Positions 1 to 8,752 are shown, counted from the stretch's first letter. The stretch is DNA of 64,000 nucleotides from Enterobacter sp. 10-1 (GCA_002270295.1 NISF01000009.1:1-64000); one strand, 5' to 3'. Numbers and translations: made by a program. Notes: a model not told the origin generated them from the letters alone.

Positions 1-127
1 GGACCAGTTGAGCGGATTCGCGTTTAAACTCTGCACTGAAATTTCTTTTTTTCATTGAGGCACCTGTAATGTTCTGAGGTGAGCATATCACCTCTGTTCA
101 GGTGGCCAAATTCAGTAAACCACTACA
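1..127 (-). mobile_element. IS911-like IS3-family element, partial (left end cut by window edge)
   Basis: On the minus strand a start codon at 55 opens a reading frame beginning [18 protein letters not shown], which is the beginning of the IS911-type OrfA (helix-turn-helix subunit of the OrfAB transposase). Upstream of it the element ends at about 127 in an IS911-like terminal inverted repeat, read on the minus strand as TGTAGTGGTTTACTGAATTT. The rest of the element continues outside the window. Family identification is from memory of IS911, not from a search. Confidence 0.75.
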
Positions 128-286
128 GGTATGACTACATTTTCTATTGAGCATAAGATTTATCTCTTAGCTGATGAGTTTGGCTGCTCTGTGCTTTGAC
201 CTTGCCCCAAAATCCTGCGCCATTCAGAAACAGAATTCCGGCATGAGCTACACTCCCTGAACGGAGCCTGAACGGAGGTGGTGTCG

Positions 287-345
287 ATGAAAAAATCACG
301 ATTCACCGAAGAGCAGATTTTTTTGCCATGAAGCAGGCGCACTCT
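287..345 (+). pseudogene. Fragment of IS3-family orfA
   Basis: The frame starting at 287 reads MKKSRFTEEQIF and then runs into a stop after a T-rich stretch. The opening is that of IS407-type OrfA proteins (compare MKKTRYTEEQIAFALKQ in the intact element near 15,984). The rest of the gene is absent. A purine-rich ribosome site (GGAGG) precedes the start. It is a dead remnant that shows repeated IS insertion and deletion at this end of the window. Confidence 0.55.
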
Positions 346-452
346 GAAAAATGACACGGAAATGTTACCACAGTGCGGTACACGCTGATTTGCGGATTTC
401 CTGCTTCACCGGACAAAGCGCCGTCAGAGTAAAGCTGGTTCTTTGCCTGAAC

Positions 453-655
453 TCACTTCACAAATTTCCAGACGCCAGCCGGAATTTTGTCGTATAGCTT
501 CCCCATTGTCAGTTCAGCCAGCCGATGATCCACGGCGGCATTAAAATGTTCAAGTTCAGAATCTGAAAGCGAATATTTATTTTTTCAATAACCTTCTCCA
601 GAGTTTCCTCTGAAGTACAGCGCCTCAATCTTAAAATCCATTCTTGTTTAGTCAT
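453..655 (-). pseudogene. Hha/YmoA-family nucleoid modulator, frameshifted
   Basis: Read from an ATG at 655, the minus strand encodes [21 protein letters not shown]. After a one-base shift it continues with [17 protein letters not shown] and ends WKFVK before a TGA at 453-455. This is the full Hha family pattern of about 67 residues. The shift lies in an A tract near 586-591 that has six A where seven would keep the frame; total length is 203 nt, one short of a multiple of three. Intact Hha proteins bind H-NS and silence horizontally acquired genes; several conjugative plasmids carry their own copy. Either the gene is inactive or the base is a sequencing or assembly error at a homopolymer. 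Confidence 0.75.
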
Positions 656-726
656 TTCTTCTCTGCCGGCTTAATTACTGTTTTAGTATTAAAATTTTTC
701 AATCATTAGGGGGAGTCAACTGTTTT

Positions 727-1012
727 TTATTGATTACCATCAGGTCTATTAAAGAGTTTATAGATACTAAAGCACAACAGTGCAGAAATGCCATATATCC
801 AGAGGATGGGTATTGCATTATAGAAATGCGTCAAATGGTGCCATCACTACGTATATGAAAAAAACATTTGATATATACATTATTTTTCCTGACAGATCAT
901 AACTATCAAGAGTGGAAAACTGAGATATGTAGATGATCCAGGTTGAAAATGCCAAAAAACACAGGGGTATATATGTCGTGACACATATGGAGACAGTCTT
1001 AAACTCTTTCAT
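727..1012 (-). pseudogene. Small multi-span membrane protein, probably frameshifted
   Basis: A start at 1012 gives 64 residues with at least one clear hydrophobic span (about residues 10-30), ending at a TAA near 818. If two bases are restored in a TA-rich tract near 830, the frame continues for about 30 more residues with another hydrophobic stretch (ILWIYGISALLCF) to a TAA at 727-729. Both halves look like one membrane protein of about 95 residues lying just upstream of the hha-like pseudogene on the same strand. I do not recognise a family. The reconstruction of the second half is an inference. Confidence 0.4.
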
Positions 1013-1459
1013 AATAACTTCCTTTTATAAATCATGGCTGCTTAACCGGAACTCATAATGGTTGAAACCTTTGCAATTCTCTGCTTATGTGAGGGTCATG
1101 AGCAAGCAGTTCTGTTTTTTTAACATTAATTATGTATACTGAAAAGTATGGTTAGATTACTCTAAGGTTTTTCGAAACCCAGAAAATAAATATATTTATA
1201 CAGTACGGTTCAGTTTTATGAAAGCATAAGTGTACTGCATGGTTTATACTACTGGGAAAAATTGTTACTCTGCTCATGATGGTACATTACTTATTCTTAT
1301 TTGGATGGCAAGCAGACGACGATATCCGGGCGGAGTTGCCTTACTTGAAAATCAACCTGCAGAGTCCGGCCATTACTACCGTGGTTCGGACTAAATACGG
1401 TCGCACACCGCAGAGGTGGTCAGAAGCCATCGCTGCCGGCTTGTATGAAGGATGTGAAG
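1013..1459. other. Intergenic, no supported gene
   Basis: AT-rich up to about 1,300, then abruptly GC-rich as the foreign-looking DosP-like gene approaches. A short plus-strand frame at 1276-1479 overlaps the next gene in another frame and has no recognisable family, so I do not call it. The change in composition near 1,310 is a likely transfer boundary. Confidence 0.4.
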
Positions 1460-4033
1460 ATGGAGAGTCTGGTTCCTGACGGCAATCCCATACTGCTTCC
1501 GGCGCTGGAGCAGTCAATTGTGGCGGCAGTGCTTGTTGACGAGAACGATTGTGTCCTTTTCTTCAACCAGGCTGCGGAGCAGCTTTGGGGGTACGAGCGT
1601 CACGAGGTCTTGGGCAAGAACATGCGCCCTCTGCTGCCGGAAAGCCTGCGCGGGGTTCATGACGGCTACGTGCGCAAGAACCGTGAGGGCGGGTTGCCCA
1701 AGGTTGCAGGCATAAGCCGTGAAGTTCTCATGGAACGCAAGGATGGCCAGCAGGTCTGGGTCATGTTCTCGCTATCGAAGATCGACGTTGAGGGGCGCAT
1801 CCACTACCTGGCACTGGTGCGCGACGTATCCGATGAAGTTGCGATGCGTGAGCAAAACCGAATGCTACTGATTGCAGTCAACAATACTGACCGTCCGATG
1901 CTGGTCCTGAATGCAGAGCGACGGATCGCGCACGTCAATCATGCGTTCACCGAACTTTGGGGATATGAAATCGATGATGTTCTGGGGCGGGAGCCGTCTT
2001 CCTTCCTGACCAGCCCGAACATGCCCGCCGATGAATTCAGGCGTTTTCATTCCCGACCTTGGGGACAACAGCGATTGCAGGACGATGCCCTGATTGTTTC
2101 CAGGGATGGCAAGGAAACCTGGATTCGCGTATCCAGCACCCCTATAGCCCGTCATGGCAACGATGGCTTTCGCGGGTACTCCGTCGATGTAATCACCGAT
2201 ATCACAGAGGAACGGCAAATCCGTGGTCTGGAACGCGACGTTCTTACGGCGTTGACCAGCAGCATGTCGTTTGAGGAACTGGGTGATTATTTCTGCCGCA
2301 GGATCGAGTCGATCGCGTCGGGCGTGCTTGTCTCGGTCTGCCGCGTGGCGGAGCGCAAATTGCGGCCCTGGGCGGCGCCCAGCTTCCATGCATCCTATGG
2401 TCCGGATTGGGATGGTGTCGAAATAGGAGAAGGCGTGGCCGGTTGCGGGACCGCGGCGCATCGCGGTGAACCGGTGATGGTCTACGACATCGAGACTGAT
2501 CCGCTGTGGGCGCCCTACAAGCATCTGATTTTGCCCTACGGCTATAAGGCTTGCTGGAGTTATCCGGTCAGGCGGCGCGATGGCAGTGTCGCTGGAACGT
2601 TTGCGTTCTACTTCCACCGGGGTGGCCAACCGGATATGCATCTTGAACGCATTGCGGATGCCAGTGTCCACCTGTGCGCTCTGGCGATCGAGCGGGAAGA
2701 GAACCAGCAGCGGGTCAACCAGCTGGTGCGGTACGACATCCTGACCGGCCTGCCGAACCGAAGCCTCCTGCGCCAGCATATCGACGAGTTGCTCCTGTCC
2801 AATCCTGATCATGAGATCGTTTTCTTTTATCTGGGCCTGGACCGCTTCAAGGACATCAACGACACGCTCGGACATTCGTCGGGGGACCTCGTGCTGGTGG
2901 ATATTGGCAGTCGGTTGAAGTCCCATCTGGATGAGGGCCAGTTTCTCGCCCGTGTCGAGGGCGACATGTTTGTCCTGGTCGTGCCCGATTGCGATGTTCA
3001 TCGGGCTGCACTGGTGGCCACGCACCTCCAGCGGGTCGCTGGCGAGCCGATGGAGATTTCCGGTTTCTCCCTGGACCCGACGGTCAGTATCGGCATCAGC
3101 CAGTACCCCGAAAGCAGCCGTGATCGCGATGATCTGCTGCGTAACGCCAAGAGTGCGATGGGCCAGGTGAAGGCGTCGGGCGGTGGCGAGTATCTGTTTT
3201 TCAGTGCCGGGATGAACGAGGTCGCCCGTGATCGTCTTTTGCTCGGGACGGCGCTGCGCCGGGCAATCGCCGGGGACTGCCTGCGGCTGGAATACCAGCC
3301 ACAGGTTCGACCGGACAGCGGAGAGCTCTATGGGGTGGAAGCGCTGGCACGCTGGCGCGATCCGGAGTTCGGGGTTATCCCGCCGGGCAGGTTCATCAGC
3401 CTTGCCGAGGAAATCGGCGAGATCGAAGCCATCGGCAGATGGGTGCTGCGCGAGGCATGCAGGCAGATGGCCGCGTGGCGTGATGAGGGTGTGCAGGTGC
3501 CGGTCGTATCGGTGAACCTGTCTCCCCTCAGTTTCCGAGGTTCCGATTTGCTGGACTTCGTTGCCGGTCTTCTGCAGCAATATGCATTGCCCGGTGAATG
3601 CCTGACCATCGAGATCACCGAGAGCGCCGCTATGGCGCTGACTGCCGGCATGCTGGAGGTCATCCACGGCATCCGTGCGCTCGGTGTCGGCCTGTCGGTG
3701 GACGATTTCGGCACGGGCTTCTCCAGCCTCTCCAATCTGGCGAACCTGCCTGTCACCGAGGTCAAGATCGACCGTAGCTTCATCGACAAGTGCTTGCAGG
3801 AAAGTCGCCATCAATCTCTGGTGATGGCGGTGATTGGCATTGGGCAGAACCTGCATCTGACGGTCGTGGCAGAAGGCGTGGAAACCGAGGCGCAGCGTGA
3901 ACTGCTCAAAGCCCATCATTGCCCTGTGCTCCAAGGTTACCTGTTCTCCCGCCCGCTGGCTCCGGCTGACATTCCTAACTGGATAAGAACTGCAGCCAAT
4001 GCCCTGACTCGGGAGCATTCAGTTGGTTATTGA
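1460..4033 (+). CDS. DosP-like haem-PAS c-di-GMP phosphodiesterase (PAS-PAS-GAF-GGDEF-EAL)
   Basis: Predicted 857-residue cytosolic gas sensor that hydrolyses cyclic di-GMP, closely following E. coli DosP in domain order: PAS (about 10-125), PAS (135-255), GAF (265-415), GGDEF (425-575), EAL (595-845). The GGDEF site is degenerate (RVEGDMF, 498-504), as in DosP, so cyclase activity is unlikely. The EAL site is intact (GVEAL at 625-629, DDFGTG at 748-753). In the first PAS the haem-ligating His is conserved (H67), as is the nearby Arg (R87), but the residue matching DosP's distal Met is Ile (I85). The start is the ATG with AAGGA seven bases upstream; an in-frame ATG at 1445 lacks this. High GC and codon use differ sharply from the AT-rich neighbours, which points to transfer from a higher-GC donor. 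Confidence 0.88.
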   Translation: MESLVPDGNPILLPALEQSIVAAVLVDENDCVLFFNQAAEQLWGYERHEVLGKNMRPLLPESLRGVHDGYVRKNREGGLPKVAGISREVLMERKDGQQVWVMFSLSKIDVEGRIHYLALVRDVSDEVAMREQNRMLLIAVNNTDRPMLVLNAERRIAHVNHAFTELWGYEIDDVLGREPSSFLTSPNMPADEFRRFHSRPWGQQRLQDDALIVSRDGKETWIRVSSTPIARHGNDGFRGYSVDVITDITEERQIRGLERDVLTALTSSMSFEELGDYFCRRIESIASGVLVSVCRVAERKLRPWAAPSFHASYGPDWDGVEIGEGVAGCGTAAHRGEPVMVYDIETDPLWAPYKHLILPYGYKACWSYPVRRRDGSVAGTFAFYFHRGGQPDMHLERIADASVHLCALAIEREENQQRVNQLVRYDILTGLPNRSLLRQHIDELLLSNPDHEIVFFYLGLDRFKDINDTLGHSSGDLVLVDIGSRLKSHLDEGQFLARVEGDMFVLVVPDCDVHRAALVATHLQRVAGEPMEISGFSLDPTVSIGISQYPESSRDRDDLLRNAKSAMGQVKASGGGEYLFFSAGMNEVARDRLLLGTALRRAIAGDCLRLEYQPQVRPDSGELYGVEALARWRDPEFGVIPPGRFISLAEEIGEIEAIGRWVLREACRQMAAWRDEGVQVPVVSVNLSPLSFRGSDLLDFVAGLLQQYALPGECLTIEITESAAMALTAGMLEVIHGIRALGVGLSVDDFGTGFSSLSNLANLPVTEVKIDRSFIDKCLQESRHQSLVMAVIGIGQNLHLTVVAEGVETEAQRELLKAHHCPVLQGYLFSRPLAPADIPNWIRTAANALTREHSVGY

Positions 4034-4255
4034 GCTGTTTTTAATAGTGTTTGTTCACTACTGGTTGACAAGGCCCGTTGTTTGACCCGCATTTTCGTCT
4101 GAATATCAAAATGGTGGGATGTCTGAGTAGAAATCAGTCCTGCTAGTTCCTCCGGTTCGATCCCGCCTGATGCCTGTAAATCGTAATTGTAATGACATTT
4201 GCGTTACGTTTATCTGTATGATTAATATCTAAGAGACAGGCCGGAGGATTGCACC

Positions 4256-4420
4256 ATGCCAGCGATGAACAGTGCTTTTCTCAAGCGTTAAACGTTAAAT
4301 TTACACATCAAATCTGCCGAACGCGATCTTATCGACCATGCGACGAAATCCAGAGAAAAAAACGGACTGATTTTGCCCTGGAGGCTGACGCGCTATCGCA
4401 GAAGACGTGCTGATTGAGTA
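4256..4420 (+). pseudogene. TacA-like (DUF1778) antitoxin relic
   Basis: An ATG at 4256, preceded by GGAGG, gives MPAMNSAFLKR. After a shift it continues as KSAERDLIDHATKSREKN and then, in a third frame, as RTDFALEA and AEDVLIE. These pieces in order match the ribbon-helix-helix and C-terminal region of TacA-type antitoxins of type II toxin-antitoxin systems with a GNAT toxin. At least two frameshifts and a stop destroy it. No toxin gene follows; group II intron sequence does, so the locus was cut by an insertion or deletion. Confidence 0.6.
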
Positions 4421-4433
4421 GCGTATCCGGTGT

Positions 4434-4541
4434 CGCTATAAGCAATATCGGTGGCATCGAAGGCGCGCCAGCGAAATGCTGGAGCGAATCAGACAGCAGA
4501 ACAAGACACTGTTTGCGCACTGGAAGTTCACGGTCAGGTAA
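4434..4541 (+). pseudogene. Group II intron reverse transcriptase, C-terminal tail
   Basis: This in-frame stretch ends at TAA 4539-4541 with residues RYKQYRWHRRR followed by LERIRQQ and LFAHWKF. This arginine-rich tail resembles the end of the intron-encoded protein (maturase/endonuclease end) of bacterial group II introns. It is directly followed by intron domain V, in the normal order and spacing. Only the last 35 or so codons remain, so the intron is dead. Confidence 0.6.
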
Positions 4542-4554
4542 GGTTGAATAACAG

Positions 4555-4588
4555 GAGCCGTATGAGGTGAGGGCTTCACGTACGGTTC
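4555..4588 (+). ncRNA. Group II intron domain V (relic)
   Basis: A 34-nt element starts GAGCCGTA and ends TACGGTTC; the two ends pair completely (one G-U), and an inner GTGA/TCAC stem closes a short loop. This is the shape and near-consensus sequence of the catalytic domain V of bacterial group II introns. The following 35 bases form the GC-rich domain VI region, with the 3' splice boundary near TCTAC at 4621-4625. Without most of the intron-encoded protein it cannot move by itself. Confidence 0.75.
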
Positions 4589-4632
4589 TATGAGCGGCCG
4601 GAGGGGGAGGTTCCTTCTGGTCTACTCGACCG

Positions 4633-5114
4633 CCCGTCCCTGTGCTGTTGCCCGGTAATAAGAAAACGAAGACCGGGCGGCGGTGGGACGACCGCAACGC
4701 CGGGTTCGACGAGCTGTACCGCAATGGCCGGATACCGGAAGCCGCATGATGGGCTCACGCCCGATGCAAGATCCACGATGGGCACGTTCGCACTCCATCA
4801 GCCCTGACGGGTGAAGCCCTGAAACGTATCGGCGAGTTGTATGCCATCGAGGCGGAGATAAGGGAAATGCCGGCAGAGCTGCGCCTTGCCGAACCTCAGC
4901 AGAAAGCGAAACCTCTACTGAAATCCCTGGAAAGCTGGCTGCGTGAAAAGATGAAAACCTGTCGCGGCACTCAGAGCTGGCGAAGGCGTTCACGTACACA
5001 CTGAACCAGTGGCCGGCACTGACGTACTATGCAGATGATGGCTGGGCTGAAGCCGACAATAACATAGCTGAAAATGTGCTGCGGATGGTCAGTCTGGGGA
5101 GAAAGAACTGGACC
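4633..5114 (+). pseudogene. IS66-family transposase (TnpC) C-terminal relic
   Basis: Consecutive frames give PVPVLLPGNKKTKTGR, then after an internal deletion DELYRNGRI, then ALTGEALKRIGELYAIEAE, and finally the catalytic end ADDGWAEADNNIAENVLR followed by SLGRKNW. These are landmarks of the IS66-type DDE transposase TnpC. An internal deletion, stops and at least one shift inactivate it. The group II intron tail abuts its left side, so the intron probably sat inside this transposase. Confidence 0.75.
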
Positions 5115-5239
5115 ACGGTAGCGTTCTGTACAGCCTGTTTCAATTATAGGTCGCTTAAAGGTGCTGTTCATTCAGCGATGTTTTTATTTGCCATAAATCA
5201 CCCGGCGGGGGCTTATCGAGACATGCGGATAACTGCTAT

Positions 5240-6070
5240 TTATGCAATGCAATGGGAAAGGACATTAACGGACAATTGATGCCGATCCGCCGCTTGTTCC
5301 ATCACGCAGAGATCCGCTTTCTTCGCATGAGGATGCATTTCAGCATAGATGTAGGTCTGACCCAGCCGCGTATACTTACCCTTCCCAAATGCATGGTATG
5401 GCAATAAATCAATGCCAGTGAAACTGGAACAATTGTGCGTCAAGGCATGAATAAGCGACATCATCTTTTCCGCCTGCTCAGGCGTGTCATTGACCTCCGG
5501 AATGACCGGAATGCGGATACGCAACGGAATGTTTACCTCCAGCAGGCGTTGCAGGTTTTGAAGAATGGGTTTGATGCTGGTGCCGGTATACCGAAGATGC
5601 CGTTCTGCATCCGCCAGCTTAAGGTCATACAACACCAGATTAGTCATTTGACAGGCTTCAGCCACCGCGGTCCAGGGGGCAAAACCGGCAGTTTCCACCG
5701 CCGTATGCAGACCTTCCTGCCGACAGAGCGTCAGCAATCCACGTGCAAAGCGTGACTGCAACGCCATTTCTCCACCAGAGAGAGTGAGACCACCACCGGA
5801 AGTGCGGTAATAAATCTCATCTGCGATGACCTTCTGATATACCTGCGCCACAGACTGCAGCGTAGATTCTCCGGTCAGACGGTTGACTTCGCCGCAATCT
5901 ATGCCTTCAGGATTTGCACACCAGACACATTTCATCTGGCATCCCTTCAGGAAGACAACAGTTCTGATCCCCGGTCCATCATGGAGCGAGAAGCGCTGAA
6001 TATTGAACACCCGCCCCATGATTGCTGAAAGATCAGACGTTCCGGAGCATTGTTCGGCTGATGATCTCAT
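5240..6070 (-). CDS. cutD: Glycyl radical enzyme activase (CutD-like, short form)
   Basis: Radical SAM enzyme of 276 residues that would install the glycyl radical on the lyase encoded just upstream. The [4Fe-4S] motif CxxxCxxC is C44, C48 and C51, followed by the SGGE SAM-binding motif. Activases of CutC and of most other non-pyruvate-formate-lyase glycyl radical enzymes carry an inserted ferredoxin domain with two further Fe-S clusters after this motif; here the motif leads directly into GESTLQSV, so the protein has the compact PflA-like form. The chosen ATG (6070) has GGAGG six bases upstream and overlaps the end of cutC by 38 nt. An internal ATG at 6019 (MGRVFNIQRF) is an alternative start without a good ribosome site. 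Oxygen-sensitive, so active only anaerobically. Confidence 0.82.
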   Translation of the reverse strand: MRSSAEQCSGTSDLSAIMGRVFNIQRFSLHDGPGIRTVVFLKGCQMKCVWCANPEGIDCGEVNRLTGESTLQSVAQVYQKVIADEIYYRTSGGGLTLSGGEMALQSRFARGLLTLCRQEGLHTAVETAGFAPWTAVAEACQMTNLVLYDLKLADAERHLRYTGTSIKPILQNLQRLLEVNIPLRIRIPVIPEVNDTPEQAEKMMSLIHALTHNCSSFTGIDLLPYHAFGKGKYTRLGQTYIYAEMHPHAKKADLCVMEQAADRHQLSVNVLSHCIA

Positions 6071-8426
6071 CCTGTACCTCCCTGCTAAGTTCAGTGAAGA
6101 ATGCGCTATATCCCGCTACTCGGATCATCAGATTGCGCCAGGAATCGGGATCCTGCTGCGCTTTGCGCAATGTTTCGTTGTCGATGTAGCTGAACTGCAT
6201 CTGAGCATTACCCAGCAGGCTGGCGGTGCGCAACAGAGTGATGATGCCCTGTTCTCCTTCGGGTGTATCCAGCATGCCGTACATCAGTTTGAAGTTATGT
6301 ACCATGCCTATTTCCATTTCCTCGACGTTGATACGACTCACCGAATTGATGATGGCGGTAGGCCCGAGGTTATCGGTCTGTTGCGATGGGCTGATCCCAT
6401 CTGCCAGCGGCTGTCCAGCCAGCCGGCCGCTTGGCAATGCTCCCGTGATAAGCCCAAAGGGGGTATTATTGGATATCGACAGCGTACCATGCGTGAACGG
6501 GCCATAAAGCATGCGGTAACGACGGTGCTCATATTCAGTGAAGCGGATCAGGTCTCTTGCGATCAGGTCCACTTCTTCAAGGTCATTACCGAATTTTGCG
6601 ACAGACAGACAGGTCTGACGCAACTCGCCAGCATTCTGGAAGTTGTCACGCAATACCTGAGCCATCTCGGCCGGCGCAAGCCGCTGCTGCCGGTAAACGA
6701 GCTCGCGCATCGCCATCATTGAGTTAGCGTAATCTGCCATACCGGTCCAGATGAGCCCCGGCCCGTTATTGACCATAGCTCCACCATGCATCACATCTTG
6801 TCCCCGTTCCATACAGCCTTCAATGAGGCAGGATATCAATGGCTTGGGCGCATAGTCCCGGTGCAGCTTTTGCAGGATTAGCGTAGCGCGAGCAGCCTGA
6901 TGAATGATATGACGCAACTGAGTGTGTACCGCGTATTCGAAAGCAGCGTAGTCCTTAAGCTCGGTGATATCCCCGGTAACGGGTCCAATCTGTACGCCAG
7001 CTTTACTGCATCCGTTATTAAATGCCAGTTCTATAGCGCTGGTAAATGTCGTGTAACCAGCGGAAGTCCACTGATAGATTTTGCCTGACTTTTGCGGCTC
7101 GACGCAGCCCATTAGGCAATAATCCCTGGCATCCTCATAATCGAACCCCTTGCGTAGCATCATTTTGATATGCGCATCGTCAAAGTGGCAGGCAGGGAAG
7201 CCGATACCTGCGCGAATGACATCCACGACTTTTCGTAAAAATAGTTGCGGTGTACGATTGTGAATGCGTACAGCCAGGCCTGGTTGGTATATTTTCAACT
7301 GGCGAGAACATTCCATGAAAATCAGAGATAACGGATTGGTGGCATCACCTCCCTCTCGTTTCTGACCACCAACAACAAGATTGATGAATGGCTGATACCC
7401 AGCGAAATACATAGATGTTTCCGCACTGCACACCCACAGCGATTCTGACATCTTGATTAGCCAGCAAGCGATCAGTTCATGTGCCTGCTCCTCAGTCAGA
7501 TGGCCGCTGGACAGGTCAGCTTCCAGCCAGGGCCATAAGTACTGGTCAGCACGTCCGAGCGAAATGCCTGTCTGATTTTCCTCCAGCGTAAACAGCGACT
7601 GTATAAACCACACCGACTGCAGCGCCTCATGAAAATCCTGTGGTGGATATTCCGGTACGCGGCGACAAATAGCCGCCAGACGACGTAATTCTTCCTGACG
7701 TTGCGGATCATTAGTTTCTTGCGCCAGTTGCCATGCATAATCGGCGTATCGTGAAGCGTATTCTATAGCTCCATCACAGGTTTCAATTACCGCCAGATAG
7801 TAATCATATTTTTCCTGGCTTTGGTGGTCAGTGCCTTCCAGCGCATCAAGGGCATCCTGCGCCTGCTGGCGAATCCCCCCCATACCAAAGCGCAGCAGGA
7901 TATTGTCGTATCCGGGACAGCTGTCTCCACCGCCATTCTGTGTTTTGATGCTTAAGTCGCAGATCCCTTCCTGATGACTCCATTCCCATAGACCTGCCTG
8001 CCTGAGACGCGTCTCAGCCATTTCATCGAGCGAACGTCCCTTCCAGAACGGCAGAATCTGCTCCCGCAGTTCCTTTTTATCTTCTTCTCTAATCAGGTAC
8101 GGATCCTGGGCCCGGCTGGTCATAGTATCCAGTTCATCCGCCACCCACCGCCAGGCAATTTCCGGTGCGATCTCTCCACCACGCGGACTGCCAGCAGGAT
8201 GGCTGATGATCAGCTCGTCCGGGGCGATCCAAAGGGGGGCTGTCTGGCAGGCCTGGCGAAATGCCCTGGCGCGAAGAAGTACTGGCGTCAGGCCTGGATA
8301 GCGGCGGTAAACTTCCGTTACGGCGCGAGCCCTGGAAATGGAAATGAACGGCTTCGCCTTCAGATAGTGCTCGCGCAAGGCTTGAACGCGTGAAGATAAT
8401 GATTGTTGTGGAGCTATGTCATTCAT
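6033..8426 (-). CDS. cutC: Choline trimethylamine-lyase-like glycyl radical enzyme
   Basis: A 797-residue glycyl radical enzyme. The active-site Cys is C441 in GCVEP with the general base E443 two residues later. T454 and Y458 lie 13 and 17 residues after the Cys, exactly matching Thr502 and Tyr506 that contact choline in characterised CutC. The radical-bearing Gly is G772 in RVAGYSAFF near the C terminus. The expected reaction is cleavage of choline to trimethylamine and acetaldehyde, in the cytosol under anaerobic conditions. The start is the ATG at 8426, which overlaps the stop of the SMR gene (ATGA). The N terminus starts near the conserved core, with no extension for microcompartment targeting, and no shell genes are nearby. 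A related quaternary-amine substrate cannot be excluded. Confidence 0.85.
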   Translation of the reverse strand: MNDIAPQQSLSSRVQALREHYLKAKPFISISRARAVTEVYRRYPGLTPVLLRARAFRQACQTAPLWIAPDELIISHPAGSPRGGEIAPEIAWRWVADELDTMTSRAQDPYLIREEDKKELREQILPFWKGRSLDEMAETRLRQAGLWEWSHQEGICDLSIKTQNGGGDSCPGYDNILLRFGMGGIRQQAQDALDALEGTDHQSQEKYDYYLAVIETCDGAIEYASRYADYAWQLAQETNDPQRQEELRRLAAICRRVPEYPPQDFHEALQSVWFIQSLFTLEENQTGISLGRADQYLWPWLEADLSSGHLTEEQAHELIACWLIKMSESLWVCSAETSMYFAGYQPFINLVVGGQKREGGDATNPLSLIFMECSRQLKIYQPGLAVRIHNRTPQLFLRKVVDVIRAGIGFPACHFDDAHIKMMLRKGFDYEDARDYCLMGCVEPQKSGKIYQWTSAGYTTFTSAIELAFNNGCSKAGVQIGPVTGDITELKDYAAFEYAVHTQLRHIIHQAARATLILQKLHRDYAPKPLISCLIEGCMERGQDVMHGGAMVNNGPGLIWTGMADYANSMMAMRELVYRQQRLAPAEMAQVLRDNFQNAGELRQTCLSVAKFGNDLEEVDLIARDLIRFTEYEHRRYRMLYGPFTHGTLSISNNTPFGLITGALPSGRLAGQPLADGISPSQQTDNLGPTAIINSVSRINVEEMEIGMVHNFKLMYGMLDTPEGEQGIITLLRTASLLGNAQMQFSYIDNETLRKAQQDPDSWRNLMIRVAGYSAFFTELSREVQDEIISRTMLRNV

Positions 8427-8752
8427 CCGAAAATCCCCATAATCATGCAACCAGCAACAATTAAGCCCAGGCCGCTCATGCCGGCTCTGTCCGGCTTCTG
8501 TTGGTAGAAAATGAGCCCTGAAGCGGCGACGAGCAGAATGCCCAGACCACACCATAAGGCGTACGCCAGCCCAGGTCTGATGAGGACCATCGTTTGTGCC
8601 AGAGCGTAGAATGCCCCCAGATAGCTAAAAACCACTATCAGAGAGGGGACGACACGGGTAAAATTCTTTGTTTTGATGAGCAGGCTGGTGCCGATGACTT
8701 CAAATAAAACTGATATAAACAGCCAGAAAACAATAATTAAGACTGCCATCAT
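8423..8752 (-). CDS. SMR-family efflux protein (second subunit)
   Basis: A 109-residue four-span small multidrug resistance protein. The membrane-embedded proton/substrate-coupling Glu is E18 in the first span, and the AYALWCGLGI motif of the third span is present. The start at 8752 overlaps the stop of the upstream SMR gene (ATGATG), and its own stop overlaps the cutC-like start, so the four genes are translationally coupled. The two SMR proteins differ enough to suggest a heterodimeric pair of the YkkCD/EbrAB kind. Next to a choline-lyase-like enzyme, the likely role is movement of a quaternary or tertiary amine across the inner membrane, but direction and substrate are unproven. Confidence 0.8.
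   Translation of the reverse strand: MMAVLIIVFWLFISVLFEVIGTSLLIKTKNFTRVVPSLIVVFSYLGAFYALAQTMVLIRPGLAYALWCGLGILLVAASGLIFYQQKPDRAGMSGLGLIVAGCMIMGIFG

Noticed and set aside
1276..1479. 67-codon frame upstream of the DosP-like gene
   Set aside because: No ribosome site, runs into the next gene in another frame and spans the composition boundary; no family recognised.
1865..4018. 717-codon open frame antisense to the DosP-like gene
   Set aside because: High-GC coding sequence produces long antisense frames; the translation is low-complexity, lacks any known domain and overlaps a clear five-domain protein.
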